Part shown: piece by piece, positions 9,426 through 17,519 of the stretch | Layout of the letters: every line of letters starts with the position of its first letter | Position numbering within the stretch: the first letter of the stretch is position 1 | NCBI RefSeq assembly: GCF_039851975.1 | Contig: NZ_CP156660.1 | Span: 1,240,001-1,304,000, forward strand | From: Desulfoscipio sp. XC116 | GTDB lineage: Bacteria; Bacillota; Desulfotomaculia; Desulfotomaculales; Desulfallaceae | Direction: 5' to 3' | DNA length: 64,000 bases | Notes under the pieces: generated by a model | Seen by the model: only the letters and a program-made list of their open reading frames with translations | The model's database searches: none | What the model was told of the DNA's origin: nothing | Made by a program: the position numbers and the translations under genes

Positions 9426-9524
9426 CTGTCTGTTATTATGCAGTAAGATAAACTGCTCTTTTGTTTGTATTCCGGTTCACAAACAAATTGGCTTAATAAT
9501 TAATAAATAAACTGTCTGTTATTA
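9426..9524 (+). promoter_or_regulatory. Candidate enhancer sites for the sigma-54 regulator
   Basis: CTGTCTGTTATTA occurs twice as an exact 13-bp direct repeat (9426-9438 and 9512-9524, 86 bp apart). Between them a perfect 9-bp inverted repeat, TTTGTTTGT/ACAAACAAA with a 10-nt spacer, covers 9460-9487. All lie 55-155 bp upstream of the sigma-54 promoter, the usual distance for NtrC-type enhancer binding. Which of the two motifs is the operator is not decided by the sequence. Confidence 0.55.
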
Positions 9525-9580
9525 AACAATCGTTAAATAAGTAAGTGTTCGTAAACCTGCAAATAGTGCTATATTTGTTT

Positions 9581-9596
9581 TGGCACGGTATATGCA
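9581..9596 (+). promoter_or_regulatory. Sigma-54 (-24/-12) promoter of the tauE operon
   Basis: TGGCACGGTATATGCA: GG at 9582-9583 and GC at 9594-9595 with exactly 10 nt between, and six of seven bases of the -24 box TGGCACG in place (all seven match). The expected start point is about 9607, giving a leader of about 250 nt. The leader has no recognised riboswitch. Confidence 0.8.
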
Positions 9597-9858
9597 TAAT
9601 GAAAAAGCAATTATTATTTTTTTCACATGCTCCGGTGGGAATGTAAAACACACAAATTCATTATATCACATTCTTAAATTGCAAAAAAGGAATAAAGGAG
9701 GGGGTGAATCTGAAAACTGCTTGATTCGTTGGCTGGGGGTCAAGGTATTTTAAATTTAATAATAGCTTTAATATGTGCGGATTCTATTCATAATTAATAA
9801 TGCTTGGCAAGTGATTAATGTTCTCTAAACTAGATTATAGTATCGGGGGAAAGAAAAT

Positions 9859-10797
9859 ATGCTGGATGGAATTTTAGCCAAGGCAAGCATGATTATGGAA
9901 CTGGCTAACAACTCCCAGGTGGCCGCGGCGGTGACGCAGGCCTCGGGAACGCCGGGGATGCCCTGGTGGATGTGGCCTCTTATATTGCTGGTAACATGCT
10001 TTGTCATGGGCATAGTGGCTGTGATGGCGGGTGTGGGCGGCGGTGTGCTGTTTGTCCCCATCGTAGGTAGTTTCTTTCCGTTCCACCTGGATTTTGTACG
10101 GGGTGCGGGACTGATTGTGGCTCTGGCGGGTGCTCTGGCGGCGGGTCCTGGTTTGCTGAAAGCCAACTTGGCTAATTTGCGACTGGCCTTGCCGGTGGCA
10201 CTTATTGCATCAACCTTTAGTATCGTAGGGGCGTTTGTCGGCTTGGCGCTGCCGGCGGATATATTACAGATTTGCCTGGGTATCACTATCAGCTTGATTG
10301 CTGTACTGTTTATATTCTCCAAAAACAGCGAGTTCCCCAATGTAGGGCAGCCTGATACACTGACTCGTTCCCTCAATATCAGCGGTTCGTATTACGAGCC
10401 TTCGGCCGGCCGCCCGGTTAACTGGACGATTTGGCGCACTCCGCAGGGATTCCTGCTCTTCGTGGGTATCGGTATAGTGGCCGGTATGTTCGGTCTGGGT
10501 GCCGGCTGGGCTAACGTGCCGGTATTGAACCTGCTTATGGGTGCACCGCTAAAAATCGCCGTGGGATCAAGTAAGTTTTTATTGTCCATTACCGACACAT
10601 CGGCAGCCTGGGTTTATTTAAACCAGGGCGCGGTTCTGCCTATTATTGCAGTGCCGTCGGTGCTGGGCATTATGCTGGGTTCACTGGTAGGCGTTAAGCT
10701 GTTGGCAGGAGCAAAGCCCAAAATAGTGCGCAACATGGTTATTATAATGCTGTTATTTGCCGGCATCAGGTCTTTTCTCAAGGGATTAGGATATTAG
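9859..10797 (+). CDS. TauE/SafE family anion exporter/permease
   Basis: 312 residues, eight or so hydrophobic segments in two repeats. Each repeat has the glycine-rich family signature: GVGGGVLFVPIVGS (about 57-70) and FGLGAGWANVPVLNLL (about 212-227). TauE/SafE proteins move sulfite, sulfoacetate, taurine-derived or other organosulfur anions across the cytoplasmic membrane. A hydrophilic loop of about 50 residues (near 155-200) separates the two halves. Followed after 16 nt by a DUF1634 gene. Expected to be controlled by the divergent kinase/regulator pair through the promoter at 9581. Substrate is not readable. Confidence 0.88.
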   Translation: MLDGILAKASMIMELANNSQVAAAVTQASGTPGMPWWMWPLILLVTCFVMGIVAVMAGVGGGVLFVPIVGSFFPFHLDFVRGAGLIVALAGALAAGPGLLKANLANLRLALPVALIASTFSIVGAFVGLALPADILQICLGITISLIAVLFIFSKNSEFPNVGQPDTLTRSLNISGSYYEPSAGRPVNWTIWRTPQGFLLFVGIGIVAGMFGLGAGWANVPVLNLLMGAPLKIAVGSSKFLLSITDTSAAWVYLNQGAVLPIIAVPSVLGIMLGSLVGVKLLAGAKPKIVRNMVIIMLLFAGIRSFLKGLGY

Positions 10798-10813
10798 GTG
10801 GGGGTGGAAAGAT

Positions 10814-11296
10814 ATGAGTAGTCAAGTGAGAGCTGAAAACGTGCAACAGCAGACTGCACCGGCCAAGCAAAAGGCCGCGGCGCCCCGGATAGAAGTGCCT
10901 GCCGAGCAGATTAAATACGCTAATATGCTATTGTACTGTTCTTGGACCGGAATTGGCATACTAGTGGTTACCTTCCTTCTTTATATGAGTGGTATGATGG
11001 GTTCGTTCATTCCACCTGCTGAAGTATCTCAATATTGGGGTATGAGTGTACATGAGTACCTGGAAGCCACGGGAGCTCCGCACGGTTGGGAATGGCTGGG
11101 GATGTTGGGTAATAGTGACTATCTGAACCTTATAGGTATAGCTTTCCTGGCTTTGCTTACTATAGCAGGTTACCTGACGCTTTTATTACCGGCTTACTTA
11201 CGCAAAAAAGATATTCCTTATACGACTATTGTTGTATTGGAAATTGCTGTTTTAACGCTGGCTGCTTCCGGAATTCTTAAAGTTGGCGGGCACTGA
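10814..11296 (+). CDS. DUF1634 membrane protein, TauE/SafE partner
   Basis: 160 residues: a polar, Gln/Ala/Lys-rich N-terminal tail of about 35 residues, then three membrane helices (about 42-62, 105-127 and 136-155). DUF1634 genes commonly follow TauE/SafE genes, and the 16-nt gap here points to co-translation. GGGGGTGG precedes the ATG. Probably an accessory subunit of the exporter; its biochemical role is unknown in general. Confidence 0.75.
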   Translation: MSSQVRAENVQQQTAPAKQKAAAPRIEVPAEQIKYANMLLYCSWTGIGILVVTFLLYMSGMMGSFIPPAEVSQYWGMSVHEYLEATGAPHGWEWLGMLGNSDYLNLIGIAFLALLTIAGYLTLLLPAYLRKKDIPYTTIVVLEIAVLTLAASGILKVGGH

Positions 11297-11477
11297 TTTT
11301 TAAACATTGCGGTAGAGTCAGTTTTAATATGCAAATCCTGCAGGTGCCGGACCGGGTGATATGAAATTACGCTCGATCCTCCTGTCGGCCGGGTTCCGCG
11401 TCACATGTCCGGTGTTATATCGGATAGTTGCAAACTACTGGCGGGCTGATACAGTTATTTATTTGGAGGGGCATCAG

Positions 11478-12152
11478 ATGAATAGTGATTTTATGGAACA
11501 ATTTATCAGACATAAAAATGATTTTCTCAAGGAACTTACCAGAGGTAATATAGAGGTCAATTTTAAGACCGATAACAATGCAGACAGTAAAAAAATTATT
11601 CTGGAATTGTTTGAACAATGGCTGCTGAAAAAAACCGATCAAGAGCAATTGCAGCCGGTTCAATCCATCCAAGAGGATACCCAGTCATTTGATGTTTTTT
11701 TGGATGATGTGCTGTTCCGGGCTAAAAAAATACTGAGCGAGCGGGGTATCAAAATTGCTTATACCTCACTAAGCAATAAAATTGGCATTACTGAATCCTG
11801 GAAATGTATAAGAGTGTTTGGCAGCAGCAATATATATTACCGAATTGGTAAAACCCGCCCCCGCAAAGGTCCTTATAAAGGCCAGGAATATTTAGTGATT
11901 GACCTGGTTATGGACGGCAATAAAAAACAAGTATTTGTGCCGCTGTTGAAAAAGAAGGATGCAATAGAGAACCAGCTGGGAACCTCGCTGGAAAGGGAAT
12001 TGCCCAAGGTTGAAGCTACTGGGAAATACCGTTTAAAGCTAATGTTGCCCTATGATGTGATAAAGGAAAGGAATAAACGCCTGGCGGCCAAGAAGTTGGC
12101 GGATTTTGTCGAGGCCACCAAGCCTCACTTAAATGAGCTGGGTGTGGTGTGA
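11478..12152 (+). CDS. Conserved hypothetical protein
   Basis: 224 residues from the ATG at 11478, chosen because GGAGGGG lies 6-7 nt upstream; a longer frame back to 11361 has no ribosome site. Soluble, rather basic, with a helical N-terminal half (NDFLKELTRGNIEVNFK) and a mixed C-terminal half containing GKTRPRKGPYKGQEYLVIDL. I recognise no domain. It is about 180 nt after the DUF1634 gene with no clear terminator between, so it might be a weakly expressed tail of the tauE unit. Confidence 0.6.
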   Translation: MNSDFMEQFIRHKNDFLKELTRGNIEVNFKTDNNADSKKIILELFEQWLLKKTDQEQLQPVQSIQEDTQSFDVFLDDVLFRAKKILSERGIKIAYTSLSNKIGITESWKCIRVFGSSNIYYRIGKTRPRKGPYKGQEYLVIDLVMDGNKKQVFVPLLKKKDAIENQLGTSLERELPKVEATGKYRLKLMLPYDVIKERNKRLAAKKLADFVEATKPHLNELGVV

Positions 12153-12213
12153 TTGTTTCAAGGCAGGCCTCCGTATAGGGAATCGTTATTAAGTACGGTT
12201 CCATTTTTTTTAT

Positions 12214-12249
12214 AAAATGCGGTGCTGCCTTTTGGCAGTGTCGCATTTT
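12214..12249 (+). terminator. Terminator-like hairpin after the 11478 gene
   Basis: 16-bp RNA stem: AAAATGCG and CTGCC pair exactly, with three G-U pairs between, and a TTTT loop; the distal arm ends in TTTT. The T-tract is part of the stem, so efficiency is uncertain. Confidence 0.5.
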
Positions 12250-12361
12250 AAACGGCTTGGTTTTTTGTGTGATTAGCCCGGAACCGAGCCTGTTTCAAAA
12301 GCCGTGGTGGCTTGCCCGGGCTGCTTGGAAGAGGATCTCTTGTGTTCAGGAGGTGAGGCGA

Positions 12362-12895
12362 ATGTCTGAACAATTAGAAAAAAGAGTCAGTGATATAATG
12401 ATACCGGTGCGCAATTATAAAGTAGTATCGCATAGTTGTACGGTTGCGGATGCTGTTAAGGTATTGCATAGAGGTTTTTACCAGCACGGCAATATAGGCG
12501 GGCAGGGGCATCGATCGGTCATTGTGAGTGATGATTACGGTGACCCCTTGGGGATGGTTACTTTTCGGTCCGTATTACAGGCTTTGGAGCCCTTTTTTGC
12601 CAGGGCCGATAATCTTTCCGTGCCAACCTTTTGGGAGGGGTTGTTTACCGAAAGATGTGTTTCCGAAGCGCAAAAAAACATTAAAGATATAATGCATCCC
12701 ATTAATGTCATTGCTCTGGATACCAACGATACTTTAATTAAGGCGGTACATGCCATGATTAAACACAAATTGGGCACACTGCCGGTTAAGAAGAATAACC
12801 GCTTGGTGGGCATGGTCAGGGTTAATGAATTGTTTGCCGAGGTGCATGATCTGGTAGTGGGTGCACAAAGCATGGAGGGTGCGCATATCGGGTGA
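12362..12895 (+). CDS. Tandem CBS-domain protein
   Basis: 177 residues consisting of two CBS domains: one starting VSDIMIPVRNYKVVSHSCTV and the second IKDIMHPINVIALDTNDTL. No enzyme or transporter domain is attached. CBS pairs (Bateman modules) bind adenine nucleotides and act as energy sensors on partner proteins. AGGAGGTGA lies 6-10 nt before the ATG at 12362; an upstream extension to 12257 lacks a ribosome site. Monocistronic, closed by the terminator at 12932. The partner is unknown. Confidence 0.85.
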   Translation: MSEQLEKRVSDIMIPVRNYKVVSHSCTVADAVKVLHRGFYQHGNIGGQGHRSVIVSDDYGDPLGMVTFRSVLQALEPFFARADNLSVPTFWEGLFTERCVSEAQKNIKDIMHPINVIALDTNDTLIKAVHAMIKHKLGTLPVKKNNRLVGMVRVNELFAEVHDLVVGAQSMEGAHIG

Positions 12896-12931
12896 TAACA
12901 GAAAAATAAAATTTAATATGCCGGAACGTAT

Positions 12932-12958
12932 AAAAAAAGCCCGCGAGGGGCTTTTTTT
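12932..12958 (+). terminator. Terminator of the CBS gene
   Basis: AAAAAAAGCCC/GGGCTTTTTTT stem around a short GCGAG loop, ending in seven T. A-tract plus T-tract makes it potentially bidirectional. Confidence 0.8.
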
Positions 12959-13000
12959 GTGTAAGAGTATTTTGATTAATAAAATATTTCACAAATGTAA

Positions 13001-13029
13001 TTGATTTTTATTGACCCGGAATTTATAAT
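13001..13029 (+). promoter_or_regulatory. Sigma-A promoter for the 77-residue gene
   Basis: TTGATT (13001-13006), 17-nt spacer, perfect TATAAT (13024-13029), 38 nt before the GTG start at 13068. Confidence 0.65.
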
Positions 13030-13067
13030 AATATAAAAGATTAGGAATGTGAAGGAGGGGGCGGGCA

Positions 13068-13301
13068 GTGGCTGTGGTGATAAGCATGGGTGACTTGCGA
13101 AAACCTCCGGCAGACGAACAGGAAAACATGGCGGTGCGTTATTTGGAAGATCCCTTTTTGCGGGCGGAATTGGCCAGGGCGGAGATGTGTCGGGCAGAGC
13201 ATCCGGGTCAGGTAAATGAGGGAATCATTAATTATGTGTTTGCTTGGGCTATAAGCTATACGGGGGTTTGTGCATACTGGTTTGTGAAATATGTTATATG
13301 A
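13068..13301 (+). CDS. Small hypothetical with C-terminal membrane anchor
   Basis: 77 residues from a GTG start; AAGGAGGGGG lies about 7 nt upstream and a good promoter precedes it, so it is probably real despite its size. The N-terminal 50 residues are charged (ADEQENMAVRYLEDP, AELARAEMCRAEH); the last 25 (INYVFAWAISYTGVCAYWFVKYVI) look like one membrane helix. A strong terminator follows. No family recognised; a small tail-anchored membrane protein is the best description. Confidence 0.6.
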   Translation: MAVVISMGDLRKPPADEQENMAVRYLEDPFLRAELARAEMCRAEHPGQVNEGIINYVFAWAISYTGVCAYWFVKYVI

Positions 13302-13329
13302 TAAGGTGTGAATTATGGTGCAAGTGCTT

Positions 13330-13366
13330 AAACGTTTAGCGGCTTTGGCGCTAGCTAAACGTTTTT
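13330..13366 (+). terminator. Terminator of the 13068 gene
   Basis: Perfect 11-bp stem AAACGTTTAGC/GCTAAACGTTT with a 13-nt loop, followed by further T residues. Confidence 0.75.
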
Positions 13367-13445
13367 AAGTTTATTTTTGAATCCCGCCATCGGCCTATGG
13401 TATGATATAGAAAAATGCCATGTTTGGCGGTAGGAGGCGTTTTAG

Positions 13446-13970
13446 TTGTCCGGTATTATGCAAACGGTTGCCGGGCTTATGGCAGTGGCTGCCAAGACCG
13501 CGCCCAAATGTTTGGGACAGGATTATTTGGATATCCGGGTGCTGGCGGGTGATGACCTTTTAAGGTTGGCTGATGAAATGGATAAGTTTGGGCGGGAAAC
13601 CGGTAAGATTAATTTTGACCGGGATGCGGAAAATATCCGGCATTCCGATGCCGTATTATTTGTGTCTTTAAGGGAGAATCAGCCTCTGGGACTTGATTGC
13701 GGTGCTTGCGGGCAAGATAAATGTGTTCAATTGGAAAGCCGTCAGGGGCCGGATTTTGAAGGGCCGCTTTGTGCCTGGCGGGTGCTGGACTTAGGTATCG
13801 CTCTTGGTTCAGCGGCTAAAACAGCGGGCATATTAAATGTCGATAACCGGATTATGTACCGCCCGGCGGCGGTGGCCAGAAAAATGGGGTTGGTTAAAGG
13901 TTCTATTGCTTGTGCTATTCCTATATCCGCTACAAGTAAGAACATTTATTCTGACAGGCCGGTAAAATAG
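13446..13970 (+). CDS. DUF2148 ferredoxin-like domain protein
   Basis: 174 residues from a TTG start with AGGAGG 8 nt upstream. The centre has a cysteine cluster, LDCGACGQDKC (about residues 83-93), with another Cys in GPLCAWR (about 107), fitting the Fe-S-binding DUF2148 family of anaerobes. Function of the family is unknown. The next gene (IPP isomerase) starts 2 nt after its stop, so the two are one operon. That pairing could hint at a redox link to isoprenoid synthesis, but this is only a context argument. Confidence 0.75.
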   Translation: MSGIMQTVAGLMAVAAKTAPKCLGQDYLDIRVLAGDDLLRLADEMDKFGRETGKINFDRDAENIRHSDAVLFVSLRENQPLGLDCGACGQDKCVQLESRQGPDFEGPLCAWRVLDLGIALGSAAKTAGILNVDNRIMYRPAAVARKMGLVKGSIACAIPISATSKNIYSDRPVK

Positions 13971-13972
13971 CT

Positions 13973-15034
13973 GTGAGTAGCGAAGGTTACAGAAAGACAC
14001 GGAAACTTGAGCATATTAAATACGCTATGGAATTGCCCGAGGCAATTTGCCAATCCGGTTTTGATAATCTCTTATTGATACACAATGCACTGCCTGAAAT
14101 TGACTGGGAAGAGTTGGATACTTCCTGCGGCTTTATGGGTAAACGATTACGCGCTCCGCTGATGATTAATGCTATTACCGGTGGACATGCCGGTGTGCTG
14201 GAAATTAACCGGGAATTGGCCAGGGCAGCCGCTGCTACGGGAATTGCCATGGCAGTGGGGTCGCAGCGGGCTGCGCTGGATGATCCGGCGGTGCGCAGTA
14301 CTTTTTATGTGGCCAGGAAGGAGAATCCCAGGGGACTGTTGCTTGCTAATTTAAGTGCTTTTTGCACTCTGCAAGAGGCACTGGACGCCGTAAAAATGAT
14401 TGATGCCGACGGCATCCAGCTTTATCTTAATGTAAATCAGGAACTGGTGATGCGTGAGGGGGAAGCAAGATTTAGCGGCGGTCTGGAAAATATCAAGCAT
14501 TTGGCGCTTAATTTGCCTGTGCCGGTGCTGGTTAAGGAAGTAGGCTGTGGAATGGCGCGGGAGACAGTGCAGGCTTTGGCCGACGCGGGGGTACACTATA
14601 TAGATGTTAGCGGGTTGGGCGGCACCAACTTTGCGGCTATTGAAGGAAGACGCGGTGGTAAAGGTGGTTTTTCCCTGGAGCAGTGGGGAATTCCTACAGC
14701 AATTGGTTTGCTGGAGGCGTTGAGTATCGGTCGAAGGATATCGGTGGTGGCGTCCGGGGGAGTGCGTACGGCCGAGGATGCCGCCAAAGCACTGACGGCC
14801 GGGGCTTCTCTGGTGGCGCTGGCGGGGCCATTTTTGCGGGCCTTAAAGAAGGATGGAACAAAGGGGCTCATTAAATATATTAATGATTTAATTTTAGGCC
14901 TGAGCAGGGTGATGATGCTGACGGGTGCGCAGCATTTGGCTGCTTTGTCTCAAAAGCCCCTGGTAATTACCGGTTTTGTTGCCGAATGGCTTGAGCGGCG
15001 CGGTGTAGATGTTAATAGTTACGCCAGACGATAA
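13973..15034 (+). CDS. fni: Type 2 isopentenyl-diphosphate delta-isomerase
   Basis: 353 residues, GTG start 2 nt after the DUF2148 stop. FMN-dependent TIM barrel that interconverts isopentenyl and dimethylallyl diphosphate. Visible signatures: RKLEHIKYA near the N-terminus, MINAITGGH (about 65-73), MAVGSQRAAL, the catalytic region DGIQLYLNVNQE (Gln in the QLH-type motif), VKEVGCGM, and SGLGGTNFAAIEG plus ASGGVRTA for phosphate/FMN binding. Length is typical. No other isoprenoid gene is nearby. The ribosome site is weak (CAGG), so translation is probably coupled to the upstream gene. Confidence 0.93.
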   Translation: MSSEGYRKTRKLEHIKYAMELPEAICQSGFDNLLLIHNALPEIDWEELDTSCGFMGKRLRAPLMINAITGGHAGVLEINRELARAAAATGIAMAVGSQRAALDDPAVRSTFYVARKENPRGLLLANLSAFCTLQEALDAVKMIDADGIQLYLNVNQELVMREGEARFSGGLENIKHLALNLPVPVLVKEVGCGMARETVQALADAGVHYIDVSGLGGTNFAAIEGRRGGKGGFSLEQWGIPTAIGLLEALSIGRRISVVASGGVRTAEDAAKALTAGASLVALAGPFLRALKKDGTKGLIKYINDLILGLSRVMMLTGAQHLAALSQKPLVITGFVAEWLERRGVDVNSYARR

Positions 15035-15148
15035 TAATTTTTATTTTGTGTCTTTAAAGCAGGAATATTATAAGTCGGCGTTGAAAATAACAAAATGAGT
15101 TGTTGGTCAGCCTGGTTTACACCGGCACTTTCGTTTGGGCAGAAATGC

Positions 15149-15177
15149 TTGACAGCATAATTTAATCTCTTTGTATC
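15149..15177 (+). promoter_or_regulatory. Candidate promoter of the riboswitch-cobT unit
   Basis: Perfect TTGACA at 15149-15154; with 17-nt spacing the -10 is a poor TGTATC (15172-15177). Transcription from here would begin about 20 nt before the riboswitch. Confidence 0.4.
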
Positions 15178-15205
15178 CCACATGCGTAAGCATTAATTTA
15201 ATAAT

Positions 15206-15369
15206 ACAGCAGGTGCCCCCTTTATGGGGGAGAATAGGGAACCGGGTGTGATTCCCGGGCGGTCCCGCCACTGTAACCGGGTAACCTTCGCCACTAAGCC
15301 ACTGATGATATTATTGGGAAGGCGGCGATTTTGGTGTTAATCCGGGAGCCAGGAGACCTGCCTGCTGTG
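15206..15369 (+). ncRNA. Adenosylcobalamin riboswitch
   Basis: Contains the conserved blocks of the cobalamin aptamer in order: CAGGTGCCCCC (P1/P2 side), GGGAGAATAGGGAA, the B12-box-type core GCCACTGTAACCGGG, and closing GGAGCCAGGAGACCTGCC. The ends pair (ACAGCAGG/CCTGCTGT) to form P1. It is followed by an intrinsic terminator and then cobT, so high cobalamin should stop transcription before cobT. About 164 nt, within the usual range. Confidence 0.95.
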
Positions 15370-15413
15370 CGGTAGACTCTTAATTTAAAGAGAGTATATC
15401 GGTGGATGATGGC

Positions 15414-15448
15414 AAAGTTCACGGTCTAAATGACTGTGAACTTTTTTT
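15414..15448 (+). terminator. Riboswitch expression-platform terminator
   Basis: Stem AAAGTTCACGGTC/GACTGTGAACTTT (one wobble) with a 5-nt loop and a T7 tail, between the aptamer and cobT. Its position makes it the regulated stop of the riboswitch. The intervening segment 15370-15413 presumably forms the antiterminator, which I did not resolve. Confidence 0.85.
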
Positions 15449-15477
15449 GTTTCAAATAAATAACAGGAGGTTATCTA

Positions 15478-16554
15478 ATGTTACTAACGCAAACTATCAA
15501 TAAGATTGGGCCGCTGGACCGACAGGCGATGGCTGGAGCCAAAGAACGTCTGGATAACTTAATCAAGCCTCCGGGCAGTCTGGGCCGGCTGGAGCAGGTG
15601 GCTATTAAGCTGGCGGGTATAACCGGCCAGATGCGGCCGAGCATTGGTAAGCGTACTGTTATAGTGATGGCCGGTGATCACGGTGTAACAGATGAAGGGG
15701 TTAGCGCGGCCCCTCGGGATGTTACTTGGCAAATGTTGCCCGCCTTTCTTAAGGGAGTGGCCGGTATCGGTGTGCTGGCGCGGCATGCCGGTGCTTCCCT
15801 GACGGTTGTGGATGTGGGAGTTGCGGCTGATGTTGACATTCCGGGGGTACTGAAGCGCCGGGTGAAGCCGGGTACCGGCAATATTGCCGTCGGGCCGGCC
15901 ATGACCAGGGAGGAGGCTATGGCTGCGCTGGAAGTGGGTATTGATGTGGCGCTGGCTGAAATAGATGGAGGTGCTACACTGCTGGCTTTAGGTGACATGG
16001 GTATAGGCAATACCACGCCCAGCAGCGCAATTTTAGCGGTGCTGGGGGGGTATTCCGCCGACGAGGTTACCGGTCGGGGCACGATGGTTAATGACCAGGT
16101 GCTGGAGAAAAAACGTCATGCTGTGGGCCGGGCAATGGAAATAAACCAGCCTGATCCAGCTGATGGAGTGGACGTGCTGGCTAAAGTGGGAGGCTTGGAA
16201 ATAGCCGGTTTGGCCGGGGTGGTGCTGGGTTGTGCCGCTAGACGAGTGCCGGTGCTGGTCGACGGGTTTATTACCTCGGCGGCCGCGCTGATTGCCGCTG
16301 CTATTAAGCCCGAGAGCAAGAATTACATGCTGGCTTCCCATCTGTCGGGGGAGCCTGGACACCGGTTAATGTTGGAACTTTTAGGTCTGCCCCCCATGCT
16401 GCACATGGACATGCGCCTGGGCGAAGGCACCGGCGCAGCTCTGGCCATGCATATTGTAGAGGCCGCCTGCAGGGTGCTGGATGAAATGGTCACTTTCCAG
16501 GAGGCCGGCGTGATGGACATGGAGGAAGACATGTTGCATAAAGAAAATAAATAA
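15478..16554 (+). CDS. cobT: Nicotinate-nucleotide--dimethylbenzimidazole phosphoribosyltransferase
   Basis: 358 residues. Makes alpha-ribazole phosphate for the lower ligand of cobalamin. Typical stretches are present: KPPGSLGRLE near residue 30, MAGDHGVTDEGVSA (about 65-78), LALGDMGIGNTTPSSA (about 173-188) and the catalytic Glu in MRLGEGTGAALAM (about 317). AGGAGG is 8 nt before the ATG. No other cobalamin gene adjoins it, so it is a stand-alone B12-controlled unit. Its stop abuts the stop of the opposite-strand gene with no spacer and no terminator between. Confidence 0.95.
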   Translation: MLLTQTINKIGPLDRQAMAGAKERLDNLIKPPGSLGRLEQVAIKLAGITGQMRPSIGKRTVIVMAGDHGVTDEGVSAAPRDVTWQMLPAFLKGVAGIGVLARHAGASLTVVDVGVAADVDIPGVLKRRVKPGTGNIAVGPAMTREEAMAALEVGIDVALAEIDGGATLLALGDMGIGNTTPSSAILAVLGGYSADEVTGRGTMVNDQVLEKKRHAVGRAMEINQPDPADGVDVLAKVGGLEIAGLAGVVLGCAARRVPVLVDGFITSAAALIAAAIKPESKNYMLASHLSGEPGHRLMLELLGLPPMLHMDMRLGEGTGAALAMHIVEAACRVLDEMVTFQEAGVMDMEEDMLHKENK

Positions 16555-17100
16555 TTAAAACTCCCCGGGTTTACAGATAATTTCTTTGATCTTGGTATCA
16601 AAGAAGTGGTTGGAGTGGGCAGGCGCTATGACTACTGCGGTATCGGCGCCTTTGCCTGAACCGCCGATAGCTATAATATCTTCACCATAGGGAATTAAGC
16701 CTGCATCCAGGGCCATGCCGCTGATTTCCACGCATACCTTAACACCCTGACCCAGCATGCGCAAGGTTTGGGCCATGATTTCGGCAGGGTAAACGCCGCC
16801 GAATTTATTGCGCATGGCCCGGTCTACTCCGGCTAGAAGGTGGGTGGTGAATAACACCCGGATGCCTTTTTGATTGAGCTCGGCTATAGTTTCGTCGTTC
16901 ATGCGCTTGCTGCCGGGGCTGTCAAAGCCCACGTGGTAGCTGACGCAAATCACCCGGCGGCTGCAGTCAATCAGCTTTAAGGCTGTATTTCCGGTGCTGG
17001 AGGCTACCACAATATAGCGAATATCTGTTTGTGCAGCCCGATCCAGTGCGGCCTTAATGGTTGCATCTGTGTTATCGGGACCTTTTTTTTCCCAGTACAT
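16555..17100 (-). CDS. Pyruvate-kinase alpha/beta-domain (C-terminal-like) protein
   Basis: 181 residues resembling the stand-alone C-terminal domain of pyruvate kinase: IRYIVVASSTGNTALKL near the N-terminus and a C-terminal GEDIIAIGGSGKGADTAVVI. There is no kinase barrel. Such proteins are widespread in Firmicutes and Archaea and have no established function; a regulatory or nucleotide-sugar-binding role has been guessed. GGGAGG lies 7 nt before the ATG. Convergent with cobT with zero spacing, so the two transcripts must overlap. Confidence 0.75.
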   Translation of the reverse strand: MYWEKKGPDNTDATIKAALDRAAQTDIRYIVVASSTGNTALKLIDCSRRVICVSYHVGFDSPGSKRMNDETIAELNQKGIRVLFTTHLLAGVDRAMRNKFGGVYPAEIMAQTLRMLGQGVKVCVEISGMALDAGLIPYGEDIIAIGGSGKGADTAVVIAPAHSNHFFDTKIKEIICKPGEF

Positions 17101-17172
17101 AAAAAAACCTCCCGGTACTTTTCTTCCATTTTAGCCCGATGCAATTATTTTGACAAGAATGTTGGTTGGGGC

Positions 17173-17201
17173 AAAAAAAAACGCCCTTTACAAGGAGCGT
17201 T
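17173..17201 (-). terminator. Orphan minus-strand terminator
   Basis: AACGCTC/GGGCGTT stem (one G-U) followed by nine T on the minus strand. The nearest upstream minus-strand gene ends more than 300 nt away at 17520, so it insulates the 17100 gene or is left from a lost gene. Confidence 0.6.
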
Positions 17202-17519
17202 GGAAGAGGAGTATCATTTAAAAAAACTTGGGAGTATCTTAACGACTTCAATTATAGGTTTAATATGAAGTTTTTTCTGTCAAGCAAGTGACAAAGAAAG
17301 GTATTCTAACCGACACATTAAATGTGATAAGTTAGATTTTTCATTTTTTAATCACTAATTTAATCACTAATATTGAAGGTTTATACGATGGGTATCGGGG
17401 TAACCTCTAAAAACTAAAAATGCTCACACTCGCATGAATAAAGGATTTTTACATAGAAAACGACGGCTGATATTGGGTATCCCAGAAAAATGTTCAAATC
17501 GCCAACCGTCGTTCAAAAG
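17202..17519. other. Intergenic stretch with one long inverted repeat
   Basis: No gene seen. AACGACGG (17459-17466) pairs with CCGTCGTT (17506-17513) around a 39-nt loop that holds its own GGGATACCC-type hairpin; on the minus strand this sits just after the transporter stop and ends in TTTTC, so it may be that gene's weak terminator. Confidence 0.4.
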
